The notes: a model not told the origin generated them from the sequence alone. Positions 1 to 9,467 are shown, numbered from the stretch's first letter. The stretch: DNA of 64,000 nucleotides from an uncultured Eubacteriales bacterium (GCA_905207235.1 CAJLKN010000008.1:33548-97547), one strand, 5' to 3'. A program made the numbers and translations.

Positions 1-169
1 AGACCAGGTTATGGGATATTTCCCCGACCCCGTCTGTGAGCAGAGCAATAAAGTTTTGTTTGAAAAATTTGAAGGCGCTAAGCCCGTAGCAAAAAGGCTG
101 ATCGTCAACTTCTGCGTTAACCTTAATAATAAGGGACTGGACGCACGCTTCGATAAAAACTATGAATAA
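1..169 (+). CDS. 3' end of an unidentified protein
   Basis: An open frame enters from the left edge and stops at TAA 167-169, giving about 55 residues that end in DARFDKNYE. The next gene starts 10 bases later on the same strand, so the two are probably co-transcribed. I do not recognise the family from this fragment, and no motif is diagnostic. Confidence 0.6.
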   Translation, partial: DQVMGYFPDPVCEQSNKVLFEKFEGAKPVAKRLIVNFCVNLNNKGLDARFDKNYE

Positions 170-179
170 GGATTGAATT

Positions 180-1556
180 ATGGCAGCTTCTGACACACAA
201 AAGATTAAAAAGAGCTCATTTTCGCCGCTCGAAAAAAAGTGGATAATGTACGACGTGGGCAACTCGGCATTCACCCTGCTCATTTCAGTATTTATACCCA
301 TTATCGTCGGCGACCTTTGCGCGGCCAACGGCATGACTAATGAGGAGTACCTGACGTTCTGGTCGCTTATAACCTCAATAATAACGCTCGTTGTAGCTGT
401 AATAAGCCCCGTCATAGGCACTTTCGCCGACGGAGACGGCATGAAAAAGCCCCTCTTTTTGGGCTCGGCCGTCATAGGCATTATCGGTTGCGTGCTCCTG
501 GGCATGCCCCTGCCGCTCGCAGGCTTTATTGCAGTATTTATAGTCAGCAAAATATCTTACAGCGTCAGCCTTGTATTTTACGACAGCATGCTCACGGACG
601 TAACAGATATGGAGCGCGTGGATAAAATCTCCTCTCACGGCTACGCATGGGGCTACATCGGAAGCTGCATACCCTTCATCGTCAGCATAGGCATTTATGC
701 GCTGTCGCTCTTTGACATGCTCCCCGCCATGTGGGCGTATATGATAATTTTCATACTCAATGCCGCGTGGTGGCTGGCTTTCACCATTCCCATTACCAAG
801 AGCTATAAACAGCTTCACTTCGTAAAGCGCGAACCGCACGCCGTAAGGCAGTCTTTTAAAAGACTTTTCGGCGTTTTTAAGGAAAAAATACCCAATAAAA
901 AGGGCATACTCTTTTTCCTTTTGGCGTTCTTCTTGTACATCGACGGCGTTTACACCGTAATCGACCTTGCAACCAGCTACGGCAACGCACTCGAAATCGA
1001 CCAGATACAGCTCGTTCTCGCACTCCTGCTTACCCAGATAATAGCTTTTCCCTGCGCTATTATTTCGGGCATACTTGCAAAAAAATACGACAACGGCAAA
1101 CTTATTATATTCTTTATCGCAGGATACCTCGGTGTGGCTCTGTTTGCTATTTGGCTGTACGAGGCATGGCAGTTCTGGTTCCTCGCCGTGTGCGTCGGAC
1201 TTTTGCAGGGCGGCGTTCAGGCGCTTTCGCGTTCGTATTTCGCAAAGATTATACCCATAGACAAGAGCGGCGAATTCTTCGGAATTATGGACGTTTTCGG
1301 CAAAGGCGCGTCATTCTTCGGAACAATGCTCGTCTCCGTCGTTACGGGGCTTTCGGGCAATATGCATTACGGCGTTATCCCCATCTCCTGCCTAATAGGC
1401 GTGGGACTTGTGATTTTCATTTTCGCATATATAGAGATTAAAAATTACGAAAAACAGCACGGAAAGGCGCTGATTGAAGATCATGCCGATGGAACCATGT
1501 CGGAGCAGAGCGAAGACGAAACAATAGCTGAAGCCGCAACAACTGACGATAATTGA
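180..1556 (+). CDS. MFS transporter, UMF1/Atg22-like family
   Basis: A 458-residue integral membrane protein with about 12 hydrophobic segments. The N-terminal YDVGNSAF motif just before the first helix is typical of the UMF1 (Atg22-like) branch of the major facilitator superfamily. Family members are thought to export small metabolites such as amino acids, but the substrate here cannot be read from sequence. The central cytoplasmic loop (about residues 210-235) is basic, and the last 30 residues form an acidic, probably disordered tail. The start at 180 has an AAGGA ribosome site overlapping the end of the upstream gene. A strong hairpin follows the stop, so this is the last gene of its transcript. 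Confidence 0.85.
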   Translation: MAASDTQKIKKSSFSPLEKKWIMYDVGNSAFTLLISVFIPIIVGDLCAANGMTNEEYLTFWSLITSIITLVVAVISPVIGTFADGDGMKKPLFLGSAVIGIIGCVLLGMPLPLAGFIAVFIVSKISYSVSLVFYDSMLTDVTDMERVDKISSHGYAWGYIGSCIPFIVSIGIYALSLFDMLPAMWAYMIIFILNAAWWLAFTIPITKSYKQLHFVKREPHAVRQSFKRLFGVFKEKIPNKKGILFFLLAFFLYIDGVYTVIDLATSYGNALEIDQIQLVLALLLTQIIAFPCAIISGILAKKYDNGKLIIFFIAGYLGVALFAIWLYEAWQFWFLAVCVGLLQGGVQALSRSYFAKIIPIDKSGEFFGIMDVFGKGASFFGTMLVSVVTGLSGNMHYGVIPISCLIGVGLVIFIFAYIEIKNYEKQHGKALIEDHADGTMSEQSEDETIAEAATTDDN

Positions 1557-1576
1557 TGATAAAATAAAAAAACATT

Positions 1577-1611
1577 AAAATGTGTCGCGCACAATGTGCG
1601 CGACACATTTT
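1577..1611. terminator. Bidirectional intrinsic terminator
   Basis: A perfect 16-base-pair stem (1577-1592 with 1596-1611) and a 3-base loop, with A-rich flank on the left and T-rich on the right. It can end the transporter transcript on the plus strand and the secreted-protein pair on the minus strand. Confidence 0.85.
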
Positions 1612-1658
1612 ACTTTCTAATTAAAAATTGACATTTATGAGACTTTATGCGCAAAAAC

Positions 1659-2267
1659 TTAATCCGATGAGGACGGCACGCTGTCGAGATAATAATTTAC
1701 CACATTACCGCTGCCGGTCAATTTATTAAGATAAATCTTTATCTGGTGCAATCCGTCTTCGTCAGCAATTTTTTCCCACACAAAATCGAGATATACTACA
1801 TTTTTCACTTCGCGCCCGCCAACCTCTTCGTTGCGTTTGCCAAGTGGAGTAGCTGTGTAATACAACCGATATATAACATAATCATCACGATCTCTAACTT
1901 CGTACGTTTTTGTTTCGTCATAGGCAATATGAAACCATATTTTGAATGTATCGAGGTGTCCTGAGCTGAACTGCGCATAATAATTGGCTATGATATAATC
2001 GCCGTTTTTGAAGTTTTCAAACACATTGTTAAGATATGCGTTAAAATCTTCCTCCCTCGCCATCTTTGCTTCATATTTAAGATATGAAGAATTATCTTCC
2101 CTGTACTGCACCTCGTCAACTGCGCCTTCGGGAGGACTCATCCATTCGATTGAATACATCTTTAACGCCTGTTCGCTGAACAGTTCCGTAGGCTCTTCAC
2201 AGGCTGAAAAACTCAACGTCGCAAGCAAACTCATTATAATTAACAATATATATTTAAGTCTTTTCAT
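1659..2267 (-). CDS. Putative lipoprotein of unknown function
   Basis: A 202-residue protein with a lipoprotein signal peptide: basic start, hydrophobic core and lipobox FSAC, so Cys22 or so would be lipidated and the rest lie outside the membrane. The mature part is rich in Tyr, Asp and Glu and looks like a small alpha/beta fold, but I recognise no family. The ribosome site AAGGGG precedes the ATG. It lies 8 bases downstream of another secreted protein gene on the same strand, so the two form an operon and probably act together at the cell surface. Both are clearly more AT-rich than the neighbours, which suggests they were acquired. Confidence 0.7.
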   Translation of the reverse strand: MKRLKYILLIIMSLLATLSFSACEEPTELFSEQALKMYSIEWMSPPEGAVDEVQYREDNSSYLKYEAKMAREEDFNAYLNNVFENFKNGDYIIANYYAQFSSGHLDTFKIWFHIAYDETKTYEVRDRDDYVIYRLYYTATPLGKRNEEVGGREVKNVVYLDFVWEKIADEDGLHQIKIYLNKLTGSGNVVNYYLDSVPSSSD

Positions 2268-2275
2268 AAAACCCC

Positions 2276-3640
2276 TTAAAATCTGTTGCTCATTTCAACA
2301 ATATACTTATAAAAAAGATTAGCCGTGCATTTTCTTATTTTAAAATCTGGAAATTTGTCATCATGCAACAAAAATTTCACATCAACCCAATATGACTTAT
2401 AATAAGTGTAGTCTGATAATGCGCCATTATTATAATTTATATTCATAGAATTGAAGACTTCATTTTGGAAATCTTTAAGCATATTGCCTGTGGAAGGCCT
2501 CTCAAGCTCACGGGTAACAGAATAAATGAATTCGTAGTATCTGTTACAATTTGTTGCGCTATCATTACTTATTTTTGAATAATATGCCGCCACACATTCA
2601 GAAAGCAAATTGTCAGCATCCAAAAACAGCTTGGTTATATTCATAGCGTCTATGTCCGCAAGAAGATCGGAAGCGGAAAATTTTGTAACAACTGAATTTC
2701 CTATATAACTATTCAGATAATCATTAAAATCAATATGTCCCATTGAAATATTGTATTGCGGCACATTATTAATATCATTTATAGGAATACTATACATTTG
2801 TTCTGTAATTTGATGCAGATCACCAAGCCAGGACACAACGTCGCGCTGGTGACCATATATTAACATCCAATCCACAAAAAAGCACTCATCCGTTTCTGAA
2901 TAAATTCCATCTATTGCCGCAAACATATGTAAAAGGTCAATGGTCTGACCAGATTCCAACGGGTCGGGCAACATATATTTTTTATTCAGTATTTCATCAC
3001 TTATTGCTATCCCGCACGGCTCAGTATAGGAACTTGAATTTTGCAGATAACTTGAAAAAAATTCTAATGTTTTAAGCTGCTGGGAAGAATAATTACTTTC
3101 TTTGTCGTTTACATAAGAGTAGAAATCTTGGTTAACTTCACCACAAACCAACTCCCATGTGCCACCATAGCCTGACACATACTCTCCATTTAGTCCCCTG
3201 ATATAACCAAGCACTAAATTATTAATTACTTCATTAGTTACGCTTTCGTCATTATCCATTAAATAAAATACAGCATAATCTTCAAGCTTACCTATCATAA
3301 ACAATAAATTATCTATTGTATTATAATTTTCTGTCTTATTAGGTGTCACGTAAACGTAGTTATCAACATATCTGTCACTCTCTACAACGTAATTGCCATT
3401 TTTTTGCTCTATACTGGCAAAATCATTAATTTCATCCAAATTGCTATCATCTATTATCAGAGTATACTTAGATACACCATCCGAATTACCGCCATCATGA
3501 ATTATGTTTGATATAAGAGGTGAAGCCGCAGCAAAAGCAACTGTGGTTGAATTAATAAAAGAAAACACCATTATTATAGACAACAAAATGGCAAAAATCT
3601 TAAGTTTACAACTAAATTTAATATTAAAAAATTGTTTCAT
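2276..3640 (-). CDS. Secreted protein of unknown function
   Basis: A 454-residue protein with a classical signal peptide: basic N-terminus, a long hydrophobic stretch around residues 13-33 and a likely cut after AFAA. The mature region is Asn-, Tyr- and Ser-rich with no membrane anchor or catalytic motif that I recognise. The ribosome site GGGGAG sits just before the ATG. It is the first gene of a two-gene operon with the lipoprotein at 1659-2267. AT content is higher than in the ribosomal operon next door. The pair could be a lineage-specific surface module, but nothing in the sequence gives a function. Confidence 0.7.
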   Translation of the reverse strand: MKQFFNIKFSCKLKIFAILLSIIMVFSFINSTTVAFAAASPLISNIIHDGGNSDGVSKYTLIIDDSNLDEINDFASIEQKNGNYVVESDRYVDNYVYVTPNKTENYNTIDNLLFMIGKLEDYAVFYLMDNDESVTNEVINNLVLGYIRGLNGEYVSGYGGTWELVCGEVNQDFYSYVNDKESNYSSQQLKTLEFFSSYLQNSSSYTEPCGIAISDEILNKKYMLPDPLESGQTIDLLHMFAAIDGIYSETDECFFVDWMLIYGHQRDVVSWLGDLHQITEQMYSIPINDINNVPQYNISMGHIDFNDYLNSYIGNSVVTKFSASDLLADIDAMNITKLFLDADNLLSECVAAYYSKISNDSATNCNRYYEFIYSVTRELERPSTGNMLKDFQNEVFNSMNINYNNGALSDYTYYKSYWVDVKFLLHDDKFPDFKIRKCTANLFYKYIVEMSNRF

Positions 3641-3751
3641 AACTTCTCCCCTTTCATTTGTTTATTTAATCATACACCTTAAAATTGTAAAAGTCAACTA
3701 TTTAAGTAAGAGTAACTATTGTCTGGAATTGATTATGAATAAAACGCAAAT

Positions 3752-3782
3752 AAAAAAAGCCAACCCAAATGGTTGGCTTTTT
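3752..3782 (-). terminator. Terminator of the rpsF-ssb-rpsR operon
   Basis: Stem GCCAACC/GGTTGGC (3759-3765 with 3771-3777), extended by A/T pairs. Read on the minus strand it ends in a run of seven T, just after the rpsR stop codon. Confidence 0.85.
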
Positions 3783-3790
3783 ACAATTAA

Positions 3791-4036
3791 TTATTCGCCT
3801 TTGAAAGGAAGCAGAGCTGCAATTCTTGCGCGCTTGATAGCCTTGGAAAGCTCTCTCTGGTGCTTTGCGCACGTGCCGCTCATTCTTCTGGGGAGCATTT
3901 TGCCCGATTCTGTTACAAACTTTTTAAGGCGGTTTACATCCTTGTAGTCGATAACCTCTACCTTTTCCTGGCAGAAAACGCAAACCTTTTTGCGGGGCAT
4001 CTTTTTATAGCTCTTCTTAACGGGTTTTTCTTCCAT
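3791..4036 (-). CDS. rpsR: 30S ribosomal protein S18
   Basis: An 81-residue small-subunit protein that pairs with S6 on the platform of the 30S ribosome. The family core is clear: [20 protein letters not shown], and [13 protein letters not shown] near the end. It carries a CVFC pair near residue 19 and a Cys-x2-His (TCAKH) further on, so this is the zinc-binding (C+) type of S18 rather than the cysteine-free type of Bacillus subtilis. The ribosome site AAGGAG precedes the ATG. It is the last gene of the rpsF-ssb-rpsR operon and is followed by a terminator. Confidence 0.97.
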   Translation of the reverse strand: MEEKPVKKSYKKMPRKKVCVFCQEKVEVIDYKDVNRLKKFVTESGKMLPRRMSGTCAKHQRELSKAIKRARIAALLPFKGE

Positions 4037-4069
4037 TTTATTTCTCCTTGAAAAATTCCTTACAACGCA

Positions 4070-4492
4070 TTAAAAAGGAATGTCGCCGTCGTCATCGAAC
4101 GACTGCAAAGCGGGTTTGCGCTTTTCGCTCGAAGAAGCGGGCGCTATGTCGCTTTCGTAGCCGCTGTCGCCGCCGCTCGCGCGGGGAGACAGAAACTCGA
4201 CGTCGTTGCAGTTGATATCGACAGCAGTGCGTTTTACGCCCTGGTTGTCTTCATAATTGCGAAGTTCGACGGAGCCTAAAACCGCGACTTTATTGCCTTT
4301 TTTAGCGTACCTTGCAACATTTTCACCCAATCCGCGCCAAGCCGTGCAGTTGAAAAAGTCGGTCTGTCTTTCGCCGCCCGAAGTATAATTGCGGTTTACG
4401 GCGATGGAAAAGCGGCAGATTGCAACGCCCGAAGATGTTTCGGTGAGTTCGGGGTCGCGGGTTAAGTTGCCAATCAAAAATACTTTGTTCAT
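4070..4492 (-). CDS. ssb: Single-stranded DNA-binding protein
   Basis: A 140-residue SSB with an N-terminal OB fold (about residues 1-105), starting MNKVFLIGNLTRDPEL. A Gly/Ser-rich linker follows, then the acidic tip DDDGDIPF, which in this family docks repair and replication partners. It coats single-stranded DNA during replication, recombination and repair. The position between rpsF and rpsR is the conserved Gram-positive arrangement. AAGGA lies before the ATG. Confidence 0.97.
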   Translation of the reverse strand: MNKVFLIGNLTRDPELTETSSGVAICRFSIAVNRNYTSGGERQTDFFNCTAWRGLGENVARYAKKGNKVAVLGSVELRNYEDNQGVKRTAVDINCNDVEFLSPRASGGDSGYESDIAPASSSEKRKPALQSFDDDGDIPF

Positions 4493-4510
4493 TTTGCTTT
4501 ATCCTTGTTT

Positions 4511-4795
4511 TTACGCTTTAACGGTAATAACTCTTCTTAAAACTTCTGCTGAAAGACCTGCAACGCGGTCAAGCTCTTTAACAACGCCGCCTTCAGCTTC
4601 AAAGGTCATGAGAACGTAATAGCCTTCCGTCTTGTAATTGATGGGATAAGCCAGTTTCTTTACGCCCCACTTGTCTGTGGATACGACCTTGCCGTTGAAG
4701 TCTGCGACGATAGCGGAGAACTTTGCATCGAAGGCATCTTTTGCCTCGTCAGTGAGCGCGCTGTCCAATACGTAGAGCATCTCGTAAGTTTTCAT
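4511..4795 (-). CDS. rpsF: 30S ribosomal protein S6
   Basis: A 94-residue protein of the ribosomal small-subunit platform, recognised by YEMLYVLDS at the start, WGVKKLAYPI in the middle and a C-terminal RRVITVKA. I place the start at the ATG at 4795 because GGAGG ends 7 bases before it. The longer frame would start at a GTG that lies inside this ribosome site. It heads the rpsF-ssb-rpsR operon. S6 with S18 is known to regulate its own operon through a leader in many bacteria, and a structured leader is present here. Confidence 0.96.
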   Translation of the reverse strand: MKTYEMLYVLDSALTDEAKDAFDAKFSAIVADFNGKVVSTDKWGVKKLAYPINYKTEGYYVLMTFEAEGGVVKELDRVAGLSAEVLRRVITVKA

Positions 4796-4929
4796 TGAAT
4801 TCACCTCCCGGACTTATTCGGCGTACCGTCCCGCGGTACGCAAGGTGTACGCGGAATTTCTTCCGCGAACGCATTCTGCCTTTTGGCAAAATACTTAAAT
4901 ATAATACATTATCAATTTTTAATTGTCAA
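4796..4929 (-). promoter_or_regulatory. rpsF promoter and structured leader
   Basis: A consensus promoter: TTGACA (4924-4929), 17-base spacer, TATTAT (4901-4906). The leader of about 95 bases holds two hairpins on the minus strand: CGCGGAA/TTCCGCG, then GCGTACCG/CGGTACGC just ahead of the ribosome site. Placement fits the S6:S18 autoregulatory leader known from many bacteria. I could not match the exact consensus by eye, so that identity is inference. Confidence 0.6.
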
Positions 4930-4946
4930 ATGTTTTTGTGTTATGT

Positions 4947-7883
4947 TTAAGGCATCAGAACTGCAAGAATATTTACAGCTTCAAGCATTTCGTCAATAGT
5001 GCAATTTTTGACGGGTTTTCTGAAATAGTGTTTCTCGCCTATCTGTATAGTATCGACAGCAGGGTTATCGATCTCTTCCTGAGTAGCCTCTCTTACGGGA
5101 ACAGGTTTATCGGAAGGCTCGCCTATTATGTCCGCCTCATAGAAGTCCCAAAGCGTTGAGTATTTCATGTTTGCAGTCGAATTGCTCATCATCATGCCGA
5201 GATCGTTTACCTTATAGCAAACTTCGTAGCCGTTGCTGTAAGTAAGCAGATACCAAACGCCCTGCGCCTTGCCGCGCGAATAATACGTATTTGCAGTATC
5301 GAAAGCAGTCAGCCTGCCGTCGTTGTTGTAAAGAACGTACTTGCCGTCGGCGTCCTTGGTGTAGTAGAGATATTCGGCGTTGAAATTTTCTGCCGTTACC
5401 TCATACCAATCGCTCGCATAAATTTCTTCGGCATACATATCCTGAACGGTTATGTTCATGATTGTGGTTGAAAGTCCATCGATAGTAGAATCGGCAACGA
5501 GGTTGAGTATCTTGTCGTTTTCGTTTATGATTATAAGGTCTTTGATTTTAAGCGTTTCAGTCATACCTTCGACCCTGGCGCCGACATCATTCAGCGTAGT
5601 GCCGGCATAATCATATGCAAGACCGTCTTCGTCCGTTTCCTGTATTGCAGAACCGTCGGTTGCCTTTATGCCCGTAACTATGCCGTTTTCAATAACCAAT
5701 ACGCAATCGGTAGTGTCAACTCCGTTGGTGTAATGATAAACCGCGTTATAATTTGTGCCGTCGAAAGTTACATCGGTTACGCCGAACGCGATGTAAAGAA
5801 GAATTTTGTCGTCCGTCTTGATATCGACTGCGTCGGAGAGAACAATTTCGTTGACTGCGGAAGCTATATCGTCAATGACATAACCTGCGATCTTGTTCAT
5901 AAGTCTGCCGTCTGCTGCGGTAATGGTTACGACGTCGCCTATTGTGAGGGCGGAAGTAAGCCTTGAAATCTGGTCTGCCGAGCCGCTGACAGTTGTCTTT
6001 GCTCCGCGCAGCCAGCTGCCGGTTGCCTCGTCATAATATTCTACCGTGCTTATTACTCCTCCGGCGCTCGTATAAATTCTCGCGGGAGCGGTTGCATGAG
6101 AGCCGTCTTCGCCGAAGATGTGATACGTGCCGTTATAATATCCCTGAGCGTTGCCCGCAGAAATGTCTGCCGCATTCATCGTTACCGAATAAGCGGTGAA
6201 CATCATTATATTGTTGTTCTGCGTATCCGTCGAGGGTTTGATATCGACGAAATCGCCGAGGGCGAGAGCGTCGGTTATGCCCGAAACGCGGTCGGAAAGC
6301 TCCTCTACCGTTGCGGCGTTGATAACGGTGCCGTCGGCGAGAACGACGGAAGTTATTATGCCGTCTGCATTGGTTGTAACAACGCATTCCGCCGTTGCGT
6401 CGCTGCCCGTGTAATGATAGATTGCGGAATAGGTGTTTTCAGAAACGTTTACTATATCCGTTATACCGTATCCGATATAGGAAGTAATCTTGTCGTCGGG
6501 CTTGATGTCGATAAGCGTGCTTACGCCGATATCTTCTATCACGTTGCCTATTTCTTCGACCATTGTGGGCTTGATCTCTTCGCCCGTCTGCGCATCTACA
6601 ACTCTGTCGATATATCCGTCGGCAGAATATACTATCGCGTCTTTTAAGTAAGTTGCGCCGTTTTCGTCAGTGTACTGATAGGTTGCGGTATAATAATTGT
6701 TTGCGGCGTCGTACCTGAGGTTGGTTACTCTGTAAGCTATGAACGCCATAATATCGTTGGTGGGCTCTATATCCATAATGACGGGTATTTCGAGCTTGCC
6801 TACTCTGCCGTCGAAGTCCATATGACCTTCAAGGAAGTCGCCGAGCGAAATGCCTTCAAACAGAGCGTTTATAACTTCGCTCTCCTGTCCCATCATCTCG
6901 GTGAAAGCCACGTCTGCGTCGAGATATTCGAGAGAATCGAAGGTCGTGTTGCTGTCGATAAGTTTGCCGAGCGTTACTTCCATTCCTTCGAAGTAAACCT
7001 GCTCGCCGTTTTCGTCATAGTAGAAGTTACCGCTGGTATGCATGGGCGTCGAACCGTAAGTATCGTAATAAGCGACGTCGGTTGCATATTCGCTGTAAAT
7101 GAAGTTTCCGTCTGCGTCCTTCTTGGTAACTATGTAGTGTTCGCCGTCATAGTAGAAGTACTGTCTGTAAACGTCGTAGCCCACGTCGTTGACCGCGTTG
7201 GTTTCAGTGAGCCATTCGGAGGAATCTATGTTGTCGGGATAAGCCGCCTCGCCGTCCTCTCCGCTCATGCGGTAATACCCTGAAAGGTCGGGGTTGTAAG
7301 CATACTGGTCGTAATAGACGAGATAGCTTTCATCATTGTTGGGATTATCGACAAATTTAGCTTCCGCGCCGCGCAGAAGCGTCTGAATGACGATATTATT
7401 TTCAAAAATGTTGTCCTCGCCGAGCTTAAGACCGACGGCAAGTTCATAGGGGCGGATATTCATTATGATATCTTCCCTTATATACATGCCGAGGTTGACG
7501 ACGCTCTGGCTTTCGAATTCATCGGCGTTAATGTAAATGCCGTAATTTTCGGCCTGGTCGTAAAGATTATCGAGCATGGCGCCGAGCGCGGGCGACAAAT
7601 CGACAAGCGTCGATATTGAAAGCTGATCTACGTTGCCTGCAATGCCCATTATCTTGTTGTAAAGGTCGAGAACGGTGGTAACCCCGTTGTTGGTATTGAT
7701 ATACTGGTTACCCTTTCCGTCGTCGTTCTGATATCCGAAGAAATTGAAAATGGAATTGATGTCGGTATAGAGCAGGAAATAGCCCGCTCCCGCAATTACG
7801 CCGACTTCAACGATGATAGCAAACAGGAAACCGAGAAAGAACGCGATAACTCCCGTAAGCACCTTTGAACCGCCCTTTGCCAT
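4947..7883 (-). CDS. Large membrane-anchored repeat protein
   Basis: About 978 residues. The start is placed at ATG 7883, which has a GGAGG site 5 bases upstream; the longer frame begins 48 bases earlier without one. After a short basic N-terminus comes one long hydrophobic segment (about residues 8-38), then an entirely extracytoplasmic acidic and Tyr-rich region. From about residue 330 on, units of 70-110 residues recur, each containing versions of DIKPDDKITSYIGYG, a Y.A.YHYT strand and an LxDLV..SGITDAL-like helix. No enzyme motif is visible. It looks like a modular surface or scaffold protein anchored by its N-terminus. It has its own promoter in the gap behind cca. Confidence 0.7.
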   Translation of the reverse strand: MAKGGSKVLTGVIAFFLGFLFAIIVEVGVIAGAGYFLLYTDINSIFNFFGYQNDDGKGNQYINTNNGVTTVLDLYNKIMGIAGNVDQLSISTLVDLSPALGAMLDNLYDQAENYGIYINADEFESQSVVNLGMYIREDIIMNIRPYELAVGLKLGEDNIFENNIVIQTLLRGAEAKFVDNPNNDESYLVYYDQYAYNPDLSGYYRMSGEDGEAAYPDNIDSSEWLTETNAVNDVGYDVYRQYFYYDGEHYIVTKKDADGNFIYSEYATDVAYYDTYGSTPMHTSGNFYYDENGEQVYFEGMEVTLGKLIDSNTTFDSLEYLDADVAFTEMMGQESEVINALFEGISLGDFLEGHMDFDGRVGKLEIPVIMDIEPTNDIMAFIAYRVTNLRYDAANNYYTATYQYTDENGATYLKDAIVYSADGYIDRVVDAQTGEEIKPTMVEEIGNVIEDIGVSTLIDIKPDDKITSYIGYGITDIVNVSENTYSAIYHYTGSDATAECVVTTNADGIITSVVLADGTVINAATVEELSDRVSGITDALALGDFVDIKPSTDTQNNNIMMFTAYSVTMNAADISAGNAQGYYNGTYHIFGEDGSHATAPARIYTSAGGVISTVEYYDEATGSWLRGAKTTVSGSADQISRLTSALTIGDVVTITAADGRLMNKIAGYVIDDIASAVNEIVLSDAVDIKTDDKILLYIAFGVTDVTFDGTNYNAVYHYTNGVDTTDCVLVIENGIVTGIKATDGSAIQETDEDGLAYDYAGTTLNDVGARVEGMTETLKIKDLIIINENDKILNLVADSTIDGLSTTIMNITVQDMYAEEIYASDWYEVTAENFNAEYLYYTKDADGKYVLYNNDGRLTAFDTANTYYSRGKAQGVWYLLTYSNGYEVCYKVNDLGMMMSNSTANMKYSTLWDFYEADIIGEPSDKPVPVREATQEEIDNPAVDTIQIGEKHYFRKPVKNCTIDEMLEAVNILAVLMP

Positions 7884-7971
7884 ATAACCTCCGATGTGGC
7901 GCGACCGCGCCGCTTTATTGTCTCCAAACATATGAGGCGCTGTAAGCGCATCATACTATAAGTCGCTTTAT

Positions 7972-8000
7972 ATTATAACTCTATTTGTCTGCAAAATCAA
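7972..8000 (-). promoter_or_regulatory. Promoter of the repeat-protein gene
   Basis: TTGATT (7995-8000), 17-base spacer and TATAAT (7972-7977) on the minus strand, between the cca stop and the repeat-protein gene. Confidence 0.7.
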
Positions 8001-8022
8001 CTGTCAGAACAAGAAAAGGCTG

Positions 8023-9303
8023 TTATTTTATTCCAAATCGTTGCGCCGCGGCAGAAAGAAGCGCATTTTTGGCGTTGAACGAGCCGTCCAAAGCGCATTC
8101 TAGCAATAAAAAATCGAGCGCGGCCGCCGTTTTTTCGCGCGGAACACCTGCCGCGATAAGATCTTTCGCGCTTACCGCAAGTTCTGCGCGCGAGAAGGGA
8201 ACACCCTCCTCCTTCATCCTTCCGAGCAGTTTTCGCCAGCGGTCGAACGAAAGCCCGCCTCCGCCGCGCGCCTCTTTGAGCCTGAGCGCGTCCGCAGCTA
8301 ATTCTGCGTGCGTTACGAGAAAGCGTCTCAACTCCCCCTCCGGCACGTCGCAGACAGGGTCGAAAGCCGCCGTCGCGGCGACGCGCGCCGCGCGCTCGGC
8401 AACCCTGCGCGAATATCCGAGGGAAAGGCAAGCCCGCTTGACCGCAGCCTCGTCAAAGAGATACTCCTCTTCCTTCCGCCCGCCCGCACAATACGCCTGC
8501 AAAAGCGCGGCAAGGCGCAAATCTTCGGGAGCGCGACCGACAGAGAGAATTATCTCTTCCGCCTGCCGCCCGCCGACGACGGGAAAGCCCTTGAAAATGC
8601 AAAAAAGCGCGCCCGTATCGCAAAGAACGCGCAGAGCGCGCTCGTGTCCGCGTGCGTTGCCGTACTTTTTATCCGCAAGGAGAATGCCATCCATCTCGCG
8701 CCTCAACTGCTCTGCGGGAATGTCTGCGAGGCGGAAAGAATTTTTTTTGGCGGCGCAAATGCACTGCTCGTCTGCGGTAAAGCCTAGCTCGCCGCAAAAT
8801 CTCGCAAGGCGCATAATCCTCAATGCATCCTCCGAAAACAATTTGCACGGCTCGGAAACGGCGCTTATCTTTTTGCACTTTATATCCTCAACGCCGCCGA
8901 GAGGGTCTGAAAATTCCCCTCCGCCGATATCGTAATATACGGCGTTGCATTTAAAATCGCGCCTTTTTGCGTCCTCGTAAATATCATCGGTAAATCGCAC
9001 GTATTCAGGGCGGTGCCCGGAAGAGCCGTATATGTCCGTGCGGAAGGAGGTGAATTCGTACTCCTCCTCGCCGAAGAAGAGCTTTAAACTGCCCGTGGCG
9101 GGGAATTCCGCCCGCACCTGCATGCCGACAGAAAGCGCGGCTTTTTTCATTGCGCCGACGTCGGCGGGAGCGCAAATATCCCAATCCGCGCGGCGCGGAA
9201 AGACGCCCGTTATATAGTCGCGGCAAGCGCCGCCCACAACGTAAAGACGGAACGGACAAGCCGCGGCGAGTTGTATGAGTTTTTGGGGTAAAATTTCCAG
9301 CAT
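8023..9303 (-). CDS. cca: CCA-adding tRNA nucleotidyltransferase
   Basis: A 426-residue class II nucleotidyltransferase that adds or repairs the CCA end of tRNA. The N-terminal head shows VVGGACRDY, the metal-binding DWDIC (DxD) pair, and KRRDFKCNA. The neck has SEDALRIMRLARF, the family's nucleotide-binding helix, followed by a helical body. A poly(A) polymerase of the same fold cannot be excluded by motif alone, but the length fits a CCA enzyme. The ATG lacks a clear ribosome site. The window's tRNA-Ser already encodes CCA, so repair may be its main role. Confidence 0.88.
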   Translation of the reverse strand: MLEILPQKLIQLAAACPFRLYVVGGACRDYITGVFPRRADWDICAPADVGAMKKAALSVGMQVRAEFPATGSLKLFFGEEEYEFTSFRTDIYGSSGHRPEYVRFTDDIYEDAKRRDFKCNAVYYDIGGGEFSDPLGGVEDIKCKKISAVSEPCKLFSEDALRIMRLARFCGELGFTADEQCICAAKKNSFRLADIPAEQLRREMDGILLADKKYGNARGHERALRVLCDTGALFCIFKGFPVVGGRQAEEIILSVGRAPEDLRLAALLQAYCAGGRKEEEYLFDEAAVKRACLSLGYSRRVAERAARVAATAAFDPVCDVPEGELRRFLVTHAELAADALRLKEARGGGGLSFDRWRKLLGRMKEEGVPFSRAELAVSAKDLIAAGVPREKTAAALDFLLLECALDGSFNAKNALLSAAAQRFGIK

Positions 9304-9341
9304 ATGTAACTTTTTTTAATTATACCATATTTTTAATTTGA

Positions 9342-9370
9342 TTGCAATTGTCGCAACTATATAGTATAAT
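9342..9370 (+). promoter_or_regulatory. Promoter of the lipid kinase/phosphatase operon
   Basis: TTGCAA (9342-9347), 17-base spacer, TATAAT (9365-9370). The longest frame of the next gene would begin inside this -35 box, so translation must start further on. Confidence 0.75.
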
Positions 9371-9467
9371 TAACATAAATAGCATATTTATAATATTTAA
9401 CTTATTTAACGTTTTACGTATGAGAGATGAACTCACCCTTCCGCTCCGCGCGCACAAAAGAGAGAAT

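Noticed and set aside
4796..4804. GTG start three codons upstream for rpsF
   Set aside because: The GTG is inside the ribosome-binding site of the downstream ATG.
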